DNA from: Nocardia cyriacigeorgica GUH-2
GTDB taxonomy: Bacteria; Actinomycetota; Actinomycetes; Mycobacteriales; Mycobacteriaceae
Direction: 5' to 3'
NCBI RefSeq assembly: GCF_000284035.1
Contig: NC_016887.1
Span: 5,890,001 to 5,954,000, forward strand
Length of the DNA stretch: 64,000 nt
The notes beneath the pieces are model-generated. The model did not search any database and had not been told where the DNA came from. It worked only from the letters and a program-made list of their open reading frames with translations. The position numbers were made by a program, and so were the translations under genes. This document shows, piece by piece, positions 33,999 to 41,838 of this stretch (the stretch's first letter is position 1; each line of letters opens with the position of its first letter).

Positions 33999-34012
33999 TT
34001 ACTCTGGAGTAA
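33999..34012. promoter_or_regulatory. TTAC-N6-GTAA operator between fadA2 and fabG4
   Basis: TTAC TCTGGA GTAA at the core of a 22-base perfect palindrome (33995-34016) with arms AAACTTACTC and GAGTAAGTTT around TG. It is the best of five sites of this kind. It lies 103 bases before fadA2 and 152 before fabG4, in the only AT-rich patch of the region. Confidence 0.75.
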
Positions 34013-34163
34013 GTTTGTTGTCGATACCGCACCCCGCAATTGTGCGCTCGCGCACCTCACCGATGGTGGTGGTTCCGCTGGTCGGGCACCCTAGGGAGAG
34101 AGAACGAGCGCAAACCGGGGGGACGCACCGACATCCACATCGAGCACAGAAAAGGTGGGAATA

Positions 34164-35519
34164 GTGGCAGCCAAGAGCAAGGGTGCACCCAACCTCTACG
34201 GATCGTTCGTCCATTCCGCCCCCGGCGCCTTCCTCGCGAGCAAGCTCGGCCTGCCGCAGCCGGAAACCCTGCGGCGCTACGTCAAGGGCGAGCCCGCGCT
34301 GCCCGGTCCGGTGCTGCTCGGCGGTAAGGGCCGGGTCGCCGAACCGATCCGCGCCCTGCTGACCGACTACACCTTCGCCGATGCCCCCAGCCAGGGCACC
34401 AAGTACGGCGCGCTGGTCTTCGACGCCACCGGCATCGGCTCCATCGAGGATCTGTCGCAGCTGTTCGAGTTCTTCCAGCCGGCCATGCGCAGCATCGCCG
34501 CCTCCGGCCGCGTCGTCGTCATCGGCACCACGCCGGAACTGGCGTCGAGCGTCGACGAGCAGATCGCCCAGCGCGCGCTCGAGGGCTTCACCCGCAGCGT
34601 CGCCAAGGAACTGCTGCGCGGCGCCACCGCCCAGCTGGTGTACCTGCACCCGGAGGCCTCCGCCGCCGCCACCGGCCTGGAGTCGACGCTGCGGTTCCTG
34701 CTCTCGGCCAAGTCGGCCTTCGTCGACGGCCAGGTCATCCGGGTCGGCAAGGACGACGCCGTCGCCCCCGCCAGCTGGGACCGCCCGCTCGAGGGCAAGG
34801 TCGCCGTGGTCACCGGCGCCGCCCGCGGCATCGGCGCCACCATCGCCGAGGTCTTCGCCCGCGACGGCGCGCAGGTGATCGTCGCCGATATCCCGGCCGC
34901 CGGTGAAGCGCTGTCGGAGACGGCCAACAAGGTCGGCGGCACCGCGCTCGCGCTCGACGTCACCGCGCCCGACGCCGCGCAGAAGCTGGCCGAATTCGCC
35001 ACCGAACGCTTCGGCGGCATCGACATCATCGTGCACAACGCCGGCATCACCCGCGACAAGCTGCTGGCCAACATGGACGAGGGCCGCTGGAACTCGGTCA
35101 TCAACGTCAACCTGGCCGCGCCGCACCGCATCACCGAGGGCCTGGTGGCCTCGGGTGCGCTGCGCGCCGGTGGCCGCGTGATCGACGTGTCCTCCATCGC
35201 CGGTATCGCCGGTAACCGCGGCCAGACCAACTACGGCGCGTCCAAGGCCGGCGTCATCGGCATGGTCAACGCCGAGGCGCCGAAGCTGGCCGAGAAGGGC
35301 ATCACCATCAACGCCGTCGCCCCCGGCTTCATCGAGACCGCGATGACCGCCGCCATCCCGCTCGGCACCCGCGAGGCCGGCCGGCTGATGAGCTCGCTGC
35401 TGCAGGGCGGCCAGACCGTCGACGTCGCCGAGACCATCGCCTTCTTCGCCAGCCCGGCGTCGAACGCGGTGAACGGCAACGTGGTTCGCGTCTGCGGTCA
35501 GAGCCTGATCGGAGCATGA
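34164..35519 (+). CDS. fabG4: High-molecular-weight 3-oxoacyl-ACP/CoA reductase FabG4-like
   Basis: 451 residues: an N-terminal flavodoxin-like domain of about 200 residues fused to a short-chain dehydrogenase domain, the layout of mycobacterial FabG4. The reductase part shows VTGAARGIGATIAEVFARDG (cofactor loop), HNAGITRDKLLANMDEGRW, and the active-site VIDVSSIAGIAGNRGQTNYG with YGASK. It reduces 3-oxoacyl thioesters with NADH or NADPH. GTG 34164 was chosen because AGGTGGGA precedes it. It is first in an operon with htdX (ATGA overlap), divergent from fadA2. A reductase-dehydratase pair with thiolase suggests a reversible acyl-elongation or beta-oxidation module. Confidence 0.92.
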   Translation: MAAKSKGAPNLYGSFVHSAPGAFLASKLGLPQPETLRRYVKGEPALPGPVLLGGKGRVAEPIRALLTDYTFADAPSQGTKYGALVFDATGIGSIEDLSQLFEFFQPAMRSIAASGRVVVIGTTPELASSVDEQIAQRALEGFTRSVAKELLRGATAQLVYLHPEASAAATGLESTLRFLLSAKSAFVDGQVIRVGKDDAVAPASWDRPLEGKVAVVTGAARGIGATIAEVFARDGAQVIVADIPAAGEALSETANKVGGTALALDVTAPDAAQKLAEFATERFGGIDIIVHNAGITRDKLLANMDEGRWNSVINVNLAAPHRITEGLVASGALRAGGRVIDVSSIAGIAGNRGQTNYGASKAGVIGMVNAEAPKLAEKGITINAVAPGFIETAMTAAIPLGTREAGRLMSSLLQGGQTVDVAETIAFFASPASNAVNGNVVRVCGQSLIGA

Positions 35520-36385
35520 TGACCGAGACCATCACCCTCACCGAACCGCCGAAGAACGGCAAGCTGTACCTGAAGGCAGCGCTCGGTTCGGTGCCGTTGC
35601 CGCTGGTCTCGGCGCGCAAGCCGACGCTGCCCGATCGCGAGATCAAGCTCGACGGCGTGCGGGTCGACCCCGATCACCTGGCCGCCTACTGCCGGGCGAC
35701 GGGGCTGCGGTTCGGTGATTCGCTGCCGCTGACCTACCCGTTCATCCTCACCTTCCCGGTGGTGATGCAGCTGGTTGTGCAGCGCGACTTCCCGTTCGTC
35801 GCGGTGGGCGCGGTGCACGCGGAGAACGTCATCGAACGCACCCGCGAGATCTCGGTGAGCGAGCCGCTCGACATCACCGCCCATATCGAGAACCTGCGCG
35901 AGCACCCGAAGGGTCTGCTGGTCGACGCGATCAGTGAGATCCGGGTGGGCCGCGAGCTGGTGTGGCGGCAGGTCACTACCTTCCTGCACCAGCAGCGCAC
36001 CTCGCTCTCGGGTGGGCCCAAGCCCGAGCCGAAGCCGGACGAGGTGCCGCCGCCTCCGCTGCGTACCTTGCGCGTCGATCAGCCGACGATCACCCGCTAC
36101 GCGGCGGCCTCGGGCGACCACAACCCGATCCACACCTCCGCGCTCGGCGCGAAGGCCTTCGGTTTCCCGAAGGCGATCGCGCACGGCATGTGGTCGGCGG
36201 CAACGGTTCTCGGCTCGATCGAGGGCCGGATCCCGGAGCAGGTCACCTATGCGGTGAAGTTCGGCAAGCCGATCTTCCTGCCGTCCACGGTGAACCTGTA
36301 CGCCGACCCGGCCGACGGCGGCTGGGACCTGGCGCTGCGGCACCCGAAGAAGGGGTACCCGCATCTGACGGCGACGTTGCGCTGA
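35516..36385 (+). CDS. htdX: 3-hydroxyacyl-thioester dehydratase HtdX-like (MaoC domain)
   Basis: 289 residues with two hotdog regions; the C-terminal one carries the R-hydratase motif AAASGDHNPIHTSALGAKAF, in which the aspartate and histidine are the catalytic pair. AIAHGMWSAATVLGSIEGRI follows. It dehydrates (R)-3-hydroxyacyl-CoA/ACP to enoyl thioester. The ATG overlaps the fabG4 stop by four bases, so the two are coupled. Two adjacent ATGs occur at 35516 and 35519; the first is taken. A hairpin at 36399 ends the operon. Confidence 0.92.
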   Translation: MMTETITLTEPPKNGKLYLKAALGSVPLPLVSARKPTLPDREIKLDGVRVDPDHLAAYCRATGLRFGDSLPLTYPFILTFPVVMQLVVQRDFPFVAVGAVHAENVIERTREISVSEPLDITAHIENLREHPKGLLVDAISEIRVGRELVWRQVTTFLHQQRTSLSGGPKPEPKPDEVPPPPLRTLRVDQPTITRYAAASGDHNPIHTSALGAKAFGFPKAIAHGMWSAATVLGSIEGRIPEQVTYAVKFGKPIFLPSTVNLYADPADGGWDLALRHPKKGYPHLTATLR

Positions 36386-36398
36386 ACCGGATTCGATA

Positions 36399-36430
36399 GG
36401 AGCCGCGCACCTTTCGGGGTGCGCGGCTCC
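36399..36430 (+). terminator. Terminator of the fabG4-htdX operon
   Basis: Perfect 13-base arms GGAGCCGCGCACC and GGTGCGCGGCTCC around a six-base loop, 14 bases after the htdX stop. Confidence 0.82.
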
Positions 36431-36519
36431 TTCGGTTCGGGCATTGGCAGCAGCCTTGCCACCGCGGGTTGCGTGCCGTGGCGGTGGACAGGCGATGCAC
36501 GCACGCCGGGCAGCGCCGT

Positions 36520-37710
36520 TCAGCAGTCGCACCCGCATCCGTCGCAGCAGCCACCGCAACATCCGCCACCCTCGCCACCACCGCAGCAGCTGCCGCAGTT
36601 CGAGCAGCAGTCGATGCCGTCACAGCAGTTGCCGAGATTCTCCTTCCACCAGGCGGGTTGGCGTTCGCCGGTGCAGGGGTTGGTGTGGTCGGCGCAGCAC
36701 GCGTATCCGGTGCAGTAGATGCCGAGGACGGCGGGTATGGCCTCGCCGATACCGGGGCGGCGGCGGGTCGGCGGGCGATGGCGGGTTCCGGTTCGGCGTC
36801 CGTGGCGGCTTTCAGCCGACTCGCGTGGTGCAACCGAGCAGGCGTGTGCCACGACGCCCGCGCCGCGCCCGATGCGGCGCACCAGCGCGTGCAGCGGGTC
36901 GAGCAGCATCCACCGGACGGCGGGCTGCTCTCCGAGATCGGTCGCCGCGATGGCCGCGCGCAGACGCGAATCCGACTGGTGCAGCAGGTCATATGCCTGC
37001 GGCATTCCGGTGCCGGTGGCGGCGAGCGGGTTGAACCGGCCGCGTTCGAGGTCGGACTCGTAGTCCTCGATGGCGTCGGCGAGGTGGGCGATGTGGCCGA
37101 AATGTTTGCCGGCCTCGCGCAGCGGGGCAATGTTGTCCGGCCGGTCAGCGAGGACCGCCGAGTGGGCGAAGAATTCTGCGACGCACAGCTGGGTCGGCTC
37201 GGTCAGCTCGTCGAGGGTCAGCAGGTGTGCGCGACGTTCGCGATCGGATTGCGAATCGAGCGCCGCGACAAGCGGTTCCACGTCGAAGCCGATCAGCCGC
37301 GCCTGGCGCCGGGCGGCGTCGGCCCAGCGGGTCGACATCGTCGTCATCGGACGACGGGTCAGTGCGGCGGTGTCACGATCGTCGACGTGGTCGCGGATCT
37401 CGGCCGAGCCCAACAACAGTGACGCCGTCGACGCCAGCATGATGCCCTTCGAATCGGCCGTGGCCACCTGCGCGCGCCGCATCCCACGCAACGCGCACCG
37501 CCCGGCGGTGGTTCGTTCGCCCGGGCCGTCGAGTTGGGCCTCGGTGAGCATGCTCAACACGATCGCATCGGTATTGGTGGCGCTGCGGGCGAGTTGCCCG
37601 TGCCCGTCGCGCAGGCCGAGACACAGCCCGCACATGTGCGCCTGCCACTGCCCCGGATCCACCCCGTATTTCGCCGCGCTGTGCGCACACGGCTGCAACA
37701 ACCCGAACAA
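36520..37710 (-). CDS. DUF5685 protein with a cysteine-rich C-terminal tail
   Basis: 396 residues. The N-terminus LFGLLQPCAH, AHMCGLCLGLRDGHGQLAR and NTDAIVLSMLTEAQ is the DUF5685 family pattern, and the middle is a helical region. From residue about 362 to the end there are 14 cysteines in 35 residues, with glycines between CC pairs, so it looks like a metal- or iron-sulfur-binding tail. A short TGY-ACCADHTNPC segment precedes it. TTG 37710 is chosen because GGGAGGGG sits just before it and the family start (xFGxxxPC) coincides. Function unknown. Confidence 0.78.
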   Translation of the reverse strand: MFGLLQPCAHSAAKYGVDPGQWQAHMCGLCLGLRDGHGQLARSATNTDAIVLSMLTEAQLDGPGERTTAGRCALRGMRRAQVATADSKGIMLASTASLLLGSAEIRDHVDDRDTAALTRRPMTTMSTRWADAARRQARLIGFDVEPLVAALDSQSDRERRAHLLTLDELTEPTQLCVAEFFAHSAVLADRPDNIAPLREAGKHFGHIAHLADAIEDYESDLERGRFNPLAATGTGMPQAYDLLHQSDSRLRAAIAATDLGEQPAVRWMLLDPLHALVRRIGRGAGVVAHACSVAPRESAESRHGRRTGTRHRPPTRRRPGIGEAIPAVLGIYCTGYACCADHTNPCTGERQPAWWKENLGNCCDGIDCCSNCGSCCGGGEGGGCCGGCCDGCGCDC

Positions 37711-37830
37711 ACGTCCCCTCCCGCAAATCCTGCCGAGATCCCCGGCCCCGTAGAACGCCCCGAACTCTCGCACCAACCGCGCCGCACAGCAACTCCGCCG
37801 CCGCCCGCGCCACCTCAGACACAGCCCTCC

Positions 37831-37887
37831 CGAGCGCTACATGGCTGAGGCATTTCGCGAGTAGCGCCCTCGCTCATGTAGCGCTCG
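37831..37887. repeat. 13-base inverted repeat between the DUF5685 and tetR genes
   Basis: CGAGCGCTACATG (37831-37843) and CATGTAGCGCTCG (37875-37887), perfect, around a 31-base loop. It may act as terminator for tetR, which ends at 37892 on the minus strand. The long loop and perfect arms also fit a dispersed repeat or small structured element. Confidence 0.6.
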
Positions 37888-37891
37888 TGGG

Positions 37892-38491
37892 CTATTCGGC
37901 TTTCTTGCGCCCTGCCAGGCCGCTCCAGGCGAGGTCGTCGAGGAGGTCGACGGCCTTGGACACTTCGATGCGGCCGGTGGCGACGCGGTCGGCGATGGCC
38001 TCACCGGCGCCGATGACGGCGGCCGCGACGACGTCGAAATCGGTGCCGGGGTCGGCGTGCTTGGCGCTGGATTCGAGCAGTTTGGCGGTCAGCTCGATGA
38101 CGCGCTCGCGGGCGTTCTCGATCTCGGAGGCGAAGGCTTGCTGGCCGATGGCCTGCCGGTAGAGCACCTGCCAGGAATGCCGGTTGTGGTCGACGAAACC
38201 GAGGAAGCCCTCCAGCGCGGTGCGCAGCTGTTCGTGCGGGGACAGCAGCGGATTTCCGGCCGGGGCGACCGATTCGATCAGCCGCAGGCCCTCGCGCTGA
38301 ATGCAGGCGCGGAACAGTTCGTCCTTGGAGCCGTAGTAGAGGTAGAGCATCGGCTTGGAGATCTTGGCCTCGGCGGCGATGGCGTCCATCGAGGTCTCGT
38401 GGAAACCCTTACGCGAGAACACCTCGACGGCGGCGTCGAGCATTTGCTGCTCACGAACCGCCCGGGGAAGTCGCTTCGTTCCGCCCGCCAT
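37892..38491 (-). CDS. TetR/AcrR-family regulator, likely of fatty-acid genes
   Basis: 199 residues. REQQMLDAAVEVFSRKGFHE followed by TSMDAIAAEAKISKPMLYLY is the N-terminal helix-turn-helix (about residues 13-55). The ligand domain starts near RLIESVAPAGNPLLSPHEQL and contains DHNRHSWQVLYRQAIGQQAF. AGGAG precedes the ATG. Its position among fadA2-fabG4-htdX and lpqI matches Rv0238 in M. tuberculosis (from memory). Its own upstream region contains a TTAC-N6-GTAA palindrome, so it is the best candidate for the protein that binds all five such sites; autoregulation follows. Effector: an acyl-CoA or free fatty acid is a guess. Confidence 0.88.
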   Translation of the reverse strand: MAGGTKRLPRAVREQQMLDAAVEVFSRKGFHETSMDAIAAEAKISKPMLYLYYGSKDELFRACIQREGLRLIESVAPAGNPLLSPHEQLRTALEGFLGFVDHNRHSWQVLYRQAIGQQAFASEIENARERVIELTAKLLESSAKHADPGTDFDVVAAAVIGAGEAIADRVATGRIEVSKAVDLLDDLAWSGLAGRKKAE

Positions 38492-38506
38492 CCGCTCTCC
38501 TACTAC

Positions 38507-38520
38507 AGGGTGAGCACCCT
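38507..38520. promoter_or_regulatory. 14-base palindrome next to the tetR operator
   Basis: AGGGTG AG CACCCT, six-base arms around two bases, directly beside the tetR operator at 38524. It differs from the TTAC palindrome and may be an independent site or part of the transcription start region. Confidence 0.35.
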
Positions 38521-38523
38521 ATA

Positions 38524-38537
38524 TTACTCCAAGGTAA
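38524..38537. promoter_or_regulatory. TTAC-N6-GTAA operator upstream of tetR
   Basis: TTAC TCCAAG GTAA. It is 33 bases before the tetR ATG (38491), suited to autorepression. Confidence 0.68.
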
Positions 38538-38597
38538 GTTCTTGGTGGACAGATTTGCCCAGCAGTCGCTCAGATCGGGTCTTTCCCGCCGAGACTC

Positions 38598-39761
38598 TCA
38601 GCAGTGCAGGGGCGCGCCCTTGAACCAGGCCATCCGCAAGACCGAGGCGTCCACCTGGGCGATCGGCAGCCGTCCGCTCCACACGGCCTGCTCCAGCCGG
38701 TCGAGCACCTGGGGGACGGCGTCGGTGGTGATCCACAGCGCGTTGTCGGCACCGGCCACGAGTGCGGCCTCGACCGCTTCCGGAATGCTCATGCGGTCGG
38801 TGATTGCCGCCATGCCGCCCAGATCATCGGTGAAGATCGGTCCGTCGAAGGGGGCGGCGCCGTAACCGGTGCCCTTACGCAGCAGTTCCATCGCGGCGGG
38901 GCTGATGCTGGCGGGCACGTTCGGCTCGGTCAGGCCGGGCACATCCAGATGGCCGACCATCACCCCCGCACCCGAACCCACCAGATCGCGGAACGGCACC
39001 AGATCGCGATTCTGCAACTGATCCAGCGGCGGCGTGCGCACCGCACCCAGATGCGAATCACCGGAACCGGCGCCGTGCCCGGGGAAATGCTTCATCACGG
39101 TGCCGACGCCGACCTCACGCATGGCCCGGATATAGGCGCCCGCATATTCGGTGACGACCATCGGATCATCGGAGAACGACCGGTCGCCGATGACGGAATT
39201 GTCCGGCTGACTGCTCACATCGACGTCGGGCGCGAAATTCACCGTCACGCCCAGGTCTTTGAGCGCCTTACCCCGCTCCAGCGTGGCGGTGTAGAACTCC
39301 TCGGTGGTCATCGTCTTCGCGGTCTGCCGGGCCGAGGGCGCCGGGCCGATCAGATCGCTGACCCGCGAGACGCGCCCGCCCTCTTCGTCGATGGTGACCA
39401 TCAGCGGCGCATTCGCCGCCGCCTTCACCTGCTCGACCTGACCGTCGGCCAGCAGCGACTCATCGGTCCAACCGCCGATGAAGATGCCGCCGACCTGGTG
39501 ATCACGCACCACGGCCAGCGCATCGGCGGTGCTGTTCACGCCGACGGTGAGCAGCTGGGCCAGCTTCTGGCGCGGGGTGAACTTCGCCAGATAGTCGGCC
39601 GAGCAGTCACGCTCGGCGGTGGTGGTGGCGCCGGGCGTTGGCGCGGAGGTCGCATTGGTGGCGACCGGGCGCGTGGTGGTCGAATTTCCGGCGTCGCCAC
39701 CGGAACAACCGGTCGCGATGGCAGCCAGGACCGCGAACAGGACGAGAGGCGTCTTGCGCAT
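38598..39761 (-). CDS. lpqI: Lipoprotein glycoside hydrolase family 3 (LpqI, beta-N-acetylglucosaminidase)
   Basis: 387 residues. ATG 39761 starts a signal peptide with lipobox (AIATGC), so the enzyme is surface-anchored. The glycoside hydrolase 3 barrel shows MKHFPGHGAGSGDSHLG (the catalytic-site KHFPGHG), DVDVSSQPDNSVIGDRSFSD and PIFTDDLGGMAAI, which holds the nucleophile aspartate. LpqI releases N-acetylglucosamine from muropeptides in cell-wall recycling in mycobacteria. The adjacent aftD-containing cluster supports an envelope role. It precedes tetR in reverse order relative to the fatty-acid genes, as in M. tuberculosis. Confidence 0.9.
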   Translation of the reverse strand: MRKTPLVLFAVLAAIATGCSGGDAGNSTTTRPVATNATSAPTPGATTTAERDCSADYLAKFTPRQKLAQLLTVGVNSTADALAVVRDHQVGGIFIGGWTDESLLADGQVEQVKAAANAPLMVTIDEEGGRVSRVSDLIGPAPSARQTAKTMTTEEFYTATLERGKALKDLGVTVNFAPDVDVSSQPDNSVIGDRSFSDDPMVVTEYAGAYIRAMREVGVGTVMKHFPGHGAGSGDSHLGAVRTPPLDQLQNRDLVPFRDLVGSGAGVMVGHLDVPGLTEPNVPASISPAAMELLRKGTGYGAAPFDGPIFTDDLGGMAAITDRMSIPEAVEAALVAGADNALWITTDAVPQVLDRLEQAVWSGRLPIAQVDASVLRMAWFKGAPLHC

Positions 39762-39890
39762 GTAACGACGGTAATCCGCGCGCACGGGTCGGCGGTAATC
39801 CACCGGTCAGTGCGCCCGCGCGGGAGCCGGTCGGCTGCCGGGTCCGGGAGTAACCTGAGGACGTAGCCAGGAGACCACCGGGAGGTCGCC

Positions 39891-40358
39891 GTGCCCTGCG
39901 ATCTGATGCTCATCGCCTACGACGGGTCCGACCACGCCAAGCGGGCCATCGAATACGCCGGCCGGTTCCTCACGGCCAATCGCGCGGTGGTGCTCACCGC
40001 GTGGGAACCCATGGTGCGCCAGGCCGCCCGCATCTCGGGGCTGTCCGGGGTGATGCAACCGGAATGGGTGCCCGACGAGGAGATCGAGGACGTCGCCTAC
40101 GTCTCGGCCCGCGAAACCAACCGTGAGGGCGTGCGCCTGGCCGAACTGGCCGGACTCAACGCCGAGGCCAGAACCGCCGAATGCACCTCGACGATCTGGA
40201 ACGCCATCGTCGAATGCGCCGACGAACTCGACGTCGACATCATCGTGGCGGGCACGCGTGGGGCCACCGGCATTCGGGCGCTGCTGCACAGCAGCGTGGC
40301 GGACGCGGTGCTCAAACACTGTCATCGGCCGGTATTCCTGGTTCCGCCGGAGAAGTGA
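39891..40358 (+). CDS. Universal stress protein (UspA family)
   Basis: 155 residues from GTG 39891, with GGGAGG six bases upstream. MLIAYDGSDHAKRAIEYAG starts the alpha/beta fold, and DVDIIVAGTRGATGIRALLH then SSVADAVLKHCHRPVFLV carries the ATP-binding G-2x-G-9x-(G/S)S pattern. ATP-binding Usp proteins act in stress and dormancy responses. Divergent from lpqI, 129 bases apart, and followed by the isochorismate synthase gene. Confidence 0.87.
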   Translation: MPCDLMLIAYDGSDHAKRAIEYAGRFLTANRAVVLTAWEPMVRQAARISGLSGVMQPEWVPDEEIEDVAYVSARETNREGVRLAELAGLNAEARTAECTSTIWNAIVECADELDVDIIVAGTRGATGIRALLHSSVADAVLKHCHRPVFLVPPEK

Positions 40359-40436
40359 ACCGTCCCCGATGAGATCTACGTCGCCCCGGCGGACGTAGCT
40401 CCCCAACTCGGGGAAATCCGGGGCTACCGTCGGGCT

Positions 40437-41531
40437 ATGGACGGGTTCTTGCTTGCCGCCCCGGACGGTGTGGTCCGGGCGCACGACACGCGCGCCACCT
40501 TCGATGACGCACAGCAGGCGGTTGCCGCCCTGCGCGACGGAACGGCCGCGATGGTGGTCGGTGCCCTGCCCTTCGACCCGCGGGAACGGGCGGCATTGAG
40601 CGTGCCGGGGCGGGTGGAGCACACCGCGGGTCCGTGGCGGCCGGCCGCCGTCCCCGAGCTACCGCCGGTCAGCGTCATCAGTGAGCTGCCGAGCAAGGGT
40701 GAGCACCTGGCTCGGGTGGCGAAGCTGGTCGAGCAGCTCGGCGATCCGCGTCAATCGTTGCGCAAGGTGGTGGCGGCGCGTTCGGTACTCGCCGCGGCCG
40801 ATGCGCCGTTGGATCCGGAGGTGGTGGCGGCGCAATTGCTGATCCGGCATCCGCGCGCCCACGTCTATGCGGTGGACCTGACGCCGGCCGGACGCGCGGG
40901 CGAGACGCTGGTAGGCGCGACGCCGGAAGTGCTGGTCTCCCGGCACGGCAACACCGTCACCCTGCATCCGCTGGCGGGCACTTTGCCCCGGCTCGCCGAT
41001 CCGGACGCCGACGCGGTGCAGGCCCGAGAGTTGCTGGCCAGCATCAAGAATCGCGATGAGCACGCGTTCGTCATCGAATGGATCGCGGACAAGCTGGGCC
41101 CGCTGTGCACCTCGCTGACGATCCCGGAAGGTCCCGAACTGGTGCAGACCCAGCAGGTCTGGCATCTGGGCACGCCGATCACCGGCACGCTGCGCGATCC
41201 CGCGCCCACCGCCCTCGAACTGGCGCTGCTGCTTCACCCCACCCCCGCGGTGTGCGGGACGCCGACACCGGACGCGCTGGAGGCGATCATCGAGCTCGAA
41301 GGCGACCGCGGGTTCTACGGCGGCGCGGCCGGCTGGTGCGACGCGAACGGCGACGGCGACTGGGTGGTGGCGATCCGCTGCGCCGAGATCGCGGCCGACG
41401 GACTGTCGCTGCGGGCGTTCGCCGGCGGCGGGATCGTGGCGGCCTCCGAGCCCGGCATCGAACTGGATGAGACGACCGCCAAATTGCGCACCCTGCTCGA
41501 CAGCCTCAATTGCGCACTGCCGACACAGTGA
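40437..41531 (+). CDS. Isochorismate synthase (chorismate-utilising enzyme family)
   Basis: 364 residues. Chorismate-binding motifs: VGATPEVLVSRHGNTVTLHP, PLAGTLPRLADPDADAVQAR, FVIEWIADKLGP, HLGTPITGTLRD and HPTPAVCGTPTPDALEAIIE, then GFYGGAAGWCDANGDGDWVVAIRCAEI. This is the EntC/MenF-type isochorismate synthase pattern (chorismate to isochorismate, for menaquinone or siderophore). In mycobacteria an EntC-like gene of similar size is present; the distinction from salicylate synthase would need structural residues. Its neighbours give no pathway clue. Confidence 0.88.
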   Translation: MDGFLLAAPDGVVRAHDTRATFDDAQQAVAALRDGTAAMVVGALPFDPRERAALSVPGRVEHTAGPWRPAAVPELPPVSVISELPSKGEHLARVAKLVEQLGDPRQSLRKVVAARSVLAAADAPLDPEVVAAQLLIRHPRAHVYAVDLTPAGRAGETLVGATPEVLVSRHGNTVTLHPLAGTLPRLADPDADAVQARELLASIKNRDEHAFVIEWIADKLGPLCTSLTIPEGPELVQTQQVWHLGTPITGTLRDPAPTALELALLLHPTPAVCGTPTPDALEAIIELEGDRGFYGGAAGWCDANGDGDWVVAIRCAEIAADGLSLRAFAGGGIVAASEPGIELDETTAKLRTLLDSLNCALPTQ

Positions 41532-41667
41532 GTCCGGGCGCGACGCCCGTCACCAGCCGATCCGGAAATATCTTTTCGCTATAGCAGACCTGCGCATACG
41601 CGAATCCCGGAAGTCCTGCTAGGTTGGCCGGGAATACCTGCCTTCCGCGAAGTATTGGAGTGCCCCG

Positions 41668-41838
41668 ATGAAGTTTGCTGTACCTGGTGCCGCTAGTGCG
41701 GTCGCCGGCGCCGTCCTGGGTGCGATCGCGGTGTTCATCATCACGGCGGCTGTGCAGCAGAACTCCCGCCCGGACATCGACCGCAGCGGCGACGCCGACT
41801 CCTCGCTGTTGAACAACGTCGAATACGGCAGCCGCTGA
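41668..41838 (+). CDS. DUF2613 small membrane protein
   Basis: 56 residues: MKFAVPGAASAVAGAVLGAI then AVFIITAAVQQN is one membrane helix, followed by RPDIDRSGDADSSLLNNVEY. The length, one-helix form and position directly upstream of aftD match the DUF2613 family (Rv0236A in M. tuberculosis, from memory). Function unknown. TGGAG precedes the ATG. Confidence 0.8.
   Translation: MKFAVPGAASAVAGAVLGAIAVFIITAAVQQNSRPDIDRSGDADSSLLNNVEYGSR

Noticed and set aside
32706..34094. Forward frame opposite fadA2
   Set aside because: Shadow of the thiolase gene, which has complete active-site motifs on the minus strand.
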